From NCBI GenBank assembly GCA_027592975.1, contig JAQCJS010000039.1, positions 1 through 7,942 of the forward strand: DNA of 7,942 nucleotides. Reading direction: 5' to 3'. The notes under the pieces are model-generated. The model saw only the letters and a program-made list of their open reading frames with translations, had not been told where the DNA came from and did not search any database. The DNA comes from Chloroflexota bacterium. GTDB taxonomy: Bacteria > Chloroflexota > Dehalococcoidia > UBA2979. A program made the position numbers and the translations under genes. This document shows, in pieces, positions 1-7,942 of the stretch. How positions within the stretch are numbered: the stretch's first letter is position 1; every line of letters begins with the position of its first letter.

Positions 1-6913
<6,913 letters not shown>

Positions 6914-6940
6914 CGCGGCGCCCTACGCTGCGAGTTCGAC

Positions 6941-6970
6941 GGCGAGGGCCCCGTTGCCGGGGCCCTCGCC
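6941..6970 (+). terminator. Perfect 12-bp hairpin after rpoC, probable terminator
   Basis: The arms GGCGAGGGCCCC (6941-6952) and GGGGCCCTCGCC (6959-6970) are exact reverse complements around a 6-base loop, GTTGCC. The hairpin begins 27 bases after the rpoC stop. It is very GC-rich, but no T-run follows (ACGTCC), so it is not a classical intrinsic terminator. In high-GC bacteria such U-less hairpins are often proposed to terminate transcription or to protect the mRNA 3' end. The hairpin is seen directly; its role is inferred. Confidence 0.65.
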
Positions 6971-7013
6971 ACGTCCGCGGGATGCAAGGCGGGCGGCGGC
7001 GACCGGCCGCGCG

Positions 7014-7019
7014 TACCAT
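7014..7019 (+). promoter_or_regulatory. Possible -10 element for a leaderless Nudix transcript
   Basis: TACCAT matches the TANNNT form of a -10 element and ends 6 bases before the ATG at 7026. Transcription would then start at or within a base of that ATG. No Shine-Dalgarno sequence is visible upstream of the ATG, which is what a leaderless gene would show. No convincing -35 hexamer is present at the usual distance (6991-6996 reads GGGCGG). This is a motif match only. Confidence 0.4.
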
Positions 7020-7025
7020 CCGCTC

Positions 7026-7595
7026 ATGAGCGATGGCGCGTACGAGGCGCATCCCAGCGGCAACGACCGCTACACCTTCTGTCCGAAGTGCGGCGCGCCC
7101 TTCGGTCGGGAGGTGCGCGCGGGGCGTGAGCGGCTGGTCTGCTCCGCGTGCCGCTTCGTCTTCTGGCAGAACCCCAACGCAGGAGTCGCCGCGATCATCA
7201 TCGAGGACGGCGCCGTGCTCCTCACGAAGCGCGGCGGCAGCGAGCGCGCGGGGTTGTGGGATATTCCGGGCGGCTTCGTCGAATACGACGAGGACATCCG
7301 CGATGCGCTGGTCCGCGAGATCCTCGAGGAGACCGGCCTGACAATCGAGGTCGGCCGCGTGTACGACGTGCGCTCCAATTTCTTCCACGACACCCAGCGG
7401 CACTCCGTGGGGGTCTGGTTCCTCGCACGACGTCTCGGCGGGACGCTATGCGCCGCGGACGACGTGGTGGCCGCGCGCTTCTTCCCGCTGGACGCCCTGC
7501 CACCGGACGATGTGATCGCTTTCGAGACCGACCGCGCCGTGCTCGCCTCGCTGCAAGCGCGCCCGCCGAAGTTCGAGGGCGGCCCGCAGACATAG
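7026..7595 (+). CDS. Zinc-ribbon Nudix hydrolase
   Basis: This is a 189-aa soluble protein with no signal peptide or membrane segment. Residues 19-42 form a four-cysteine zinc ribbon (C19, C22, C39, C42). A Nudix fold follows from about residue 50, with the hydrophobic strand AGVAAIII and the WDIPGG motif. The Nudix box at 83-105 is perfect: G83, E89, R97, E98, E101, E102 and G104 all match GX5EX7REUXEEXGU. Nudix enzymes cleave nucleoside diphosphates linked to another group, using Mg bound by the REXXEE glutamates. The zinc ribbon plus Nudix order resembles NudC-type NADH/NAD-RNA pyrophosphatases, but the SQPWPFPxS NADH signature is absent. An ADP-ribose or other nucleotide-sugar pyrophosphatase is therefore equally likely and the substrate is open. 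ATG 7026 is preferred over an in-frame TTG at 6954 because the latter lies inside the post-rpoC hairpin and adds 24 low-complexity residues. Confidence 0.9.
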   Translation: MSDGAYEAHPSGNDRYTFCPKCGAPFGREVRAGRERLVCSACRFVFWQNPNAGVAAIIIEDGAVLLTKRGGSERAGLWDIPGGFVEYDEDIRDALVREILEETGLTIEVGRVYDVRSNFFHDTQRHSVGVWFLARRLGGTLCAADDVVAARFFPLDALPPDDVIAFETDRAVLASLQARPPKFEGGPQT

Positions 7596-7605
7596 GCACC
7601 GCGGC

Positions 7606-7683
7606 GCACACGCGCCTGGGGGAACGCCCTCACCCCAGCCCCCGCCTGCGGCACGCGCGCCTGGGAAACGCTCACCCCAACCC
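7606..7683. repeat. Diverged direct repeat pair, about 33-36 bp, spaced 45 bp
   Basis: Copy 1 (7606-7641) begins GCACACGCGCCTGGG and copy 2 (7651-7683) begins GCACGCGCGCCTGGG, one mismatch in 15. After a short indel-containing stretch (GGAACGCC versus AAACG) both continue CTCACCCCA(G/A)CCC. Copy 2 runs directly into the first hairpin. This looks like a decayed tandem unit of an intergenic repeat family. Confidence 0.75.
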
Positions 7684-7704
7684 TCTCCCCGAACGGGGAG
7701 AGGG
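7681..7704. repeat. Hairpin repeat A
   Basis: The arms CCCTCTCCCC (7681-7690) and GGGGAGAGGG (7695-7704) pair perfectly over 10 bp around the loop GAAC. The flanks (CTCACCCCAA before, GGCCGGAC after) resemble those of hairpin B, so the two are copies of one element. Lying about 85 bases past the Nudix stop, it could serve as a 3'-end or bidirectional terminator, but no T-run is present. This CCCTCTCCC...GGGAGAGGG type is a familiar dispersed intergenic repeat in many high-GC genomes. Confidence 0.85.
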
Positions 7705-7734
7705 GGCCGGACGGGGGAGCCGCCCGCACCCCCA

Positions 7735-7759
7735 CTCTCTCCCGATTCGCGGGAGAGGG
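7735..7759. repeat. Hairpin repeat B, diverged copy of A
   Basis: CTCTCTCCCG - wait-free reading of the arms gives 7735-7744 pairing with 7750-7759 (CGGGAGAGGG) over 10 bp, including one G-T pair, around the loop ATTCG. The downstream flank GGCCAGAC matches GGCCGGAC after hairpin A at 7 of 8 positions. The loop and the stem base that faces it differ from A, and the stem has compensatory-looking changes, which suggests the hairpin shape has been retained. Confidence 0.8.
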
Positions 7760-7810
7760 GGCCAGACCTCCACACGAGCTGGGCCGCTGCAGCCCGCGGG
7801 GCCGAGACGT

Positions 7811-7865
7811 CCGAGGGCGGGGGCGGAGCCGCGCGCCGTCCCGGGGGAGTGCGAGGGCGGAGCCC
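7811..7865. repeat. Short direct repeat of GAGGGCGG...GGAGCC type
   Basis: CGAGGGCGG at 7812-7820 is followed by GGGCGGAGCC (7821-7830), and CGAGGGCGGAGCC recurs at 7853-7865. These look like two copies of one small GC-rich motif, the first with an internal duplication of GGGCGG. No function can be assigned. Confidence 0.5.
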
Positions 7866-7906
7866 AAACACCCCGAACCTGTCGAGGCAGCGTGGGCTCG
7901 CCCGCA
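7850..7906. repeat. Imperfect inverted repeat with 26-base loop
   Basis: GGGCGGAGCCCA (7855-7866) faces TGGGCTCGCCC (7893-7903), its reverse complement apart from one missing base. TGC (7850-7852) and GCA (7904-7906) can extend the stem past a two-base bulge. The loop spans 7867-7892. A second pairing is possible between GCGAGGGCGG (7851-7860) and CCGCCCTCGC (7922-7931), an exact 10-bp inverted repeat, so the two structures would compete. In such GC-rich DNA some pairing is expected by chance. Confidence 0.5.
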
Positions 7907-7942
7907 TCGGACGCGCCCCCGCCGCCCTCGCGGCGCTCCGGG

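Larger units (their letters stand above)
7596..7942. other. Gene-free GC-rich tail with repeats
   Basis: I see no credible gene in these 347 bases. Open frames exist on the minus strand but continue through the Nudix gene and translate to Pro/Arg/Gly-rich strings such as PLPVRGEGWGE and SPFGERVGV. These are the typical product of reading CCCTCTCCC-type intergenic repeats as protein. The stretch contains a diverged direct repeat, two related hairpins and further imperfect inverted repeats, listed separately. It probably continues beyond the window. Confidence 0.8.

Noticed and set aside
6954..7025. In-frame TTG at 6954 as the Nudix start
   Set aside because: The codon lies in the loop of the post-rpoC hairpin, and the added 24 residues are low-complexity and not part of any Nudix or zinc-ribbon domain.
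7446..7907. Minus-strand open frames across the Nudix gene end and the tail
   Set aside because: They cross the 3' end of a well-supported gene and translate repeat hairpins into Pro/Gly/Arg strings, a known annotation artefact.
7596..7942. CRISPR array
   Set aside because: The repeats are only two diverged copies each, with no regular unit and spacer pattern and no cas genes.

Overview
The window is high-GC bacterial chromosome. It carries the 3' part of rpoB, a complete rpoC, a free-standing zinc-ribbon Nudix hydrolase gene, and a gene-free tail packed with small GC-rich repeats. All genes lie on the + strand. The beta and beta' sequences are plainly bacterial. The RpoB C-terminal block ([10 protein letters not shown]), the RpoC N-terminus ([16 protein letters not shown]), the lack of the E. 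coli trigger-loop insert, and lineage-specific inserts in both subunits look most like Chloroflexota, perhaps a Thermomicrobia-type lineage. Actinobacteria are the next nearest. This placement comes from remembered family resemblance and was not tested by a search.

Layout: (1) 1-2555, rpoB, entered at the rifampicin-resistance-determining region, so about the first third of the gene is outside the window. (2) 2555-6913, rpoC, whose ATG shares one base with the rpoB TAA (TAATG). (3) 6914-7025, a short gap with a perfect 12-bp hairpin just after rpoC and a possible -10 element immediately upstream of the next start. (4) 7026-7595, a 189-aa Nudix hydrolase with an N-terminal four-cysteine zinc ribbon and a perfect Nudix box. 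(5) 7596-7942, 347 bases with no credible gene, containing a diverged direct repeat, two related hairpins of the CCCTCTCCC/GGGAGAGGG kind, and further imperfect inverted repeats.

RpoB and RpoC together form the catalytic core of RNA polymerase, and their overlapping stop and start suggest translational coupling. The hairpin after rpoC probably ends or attenuates that operon. The Nudix gene then looks like a separate unit, possibly transcribed as a leaderless mRNA. I saw no new multi-gene system. The points most worth a second look are the lineage-specific polymerase inserts, two departures from highly conserved RNAP motifs (HKRK in RpoB, LIPARAR in RpoC), the leaderless Nudix start, and the repeat-rich tail.
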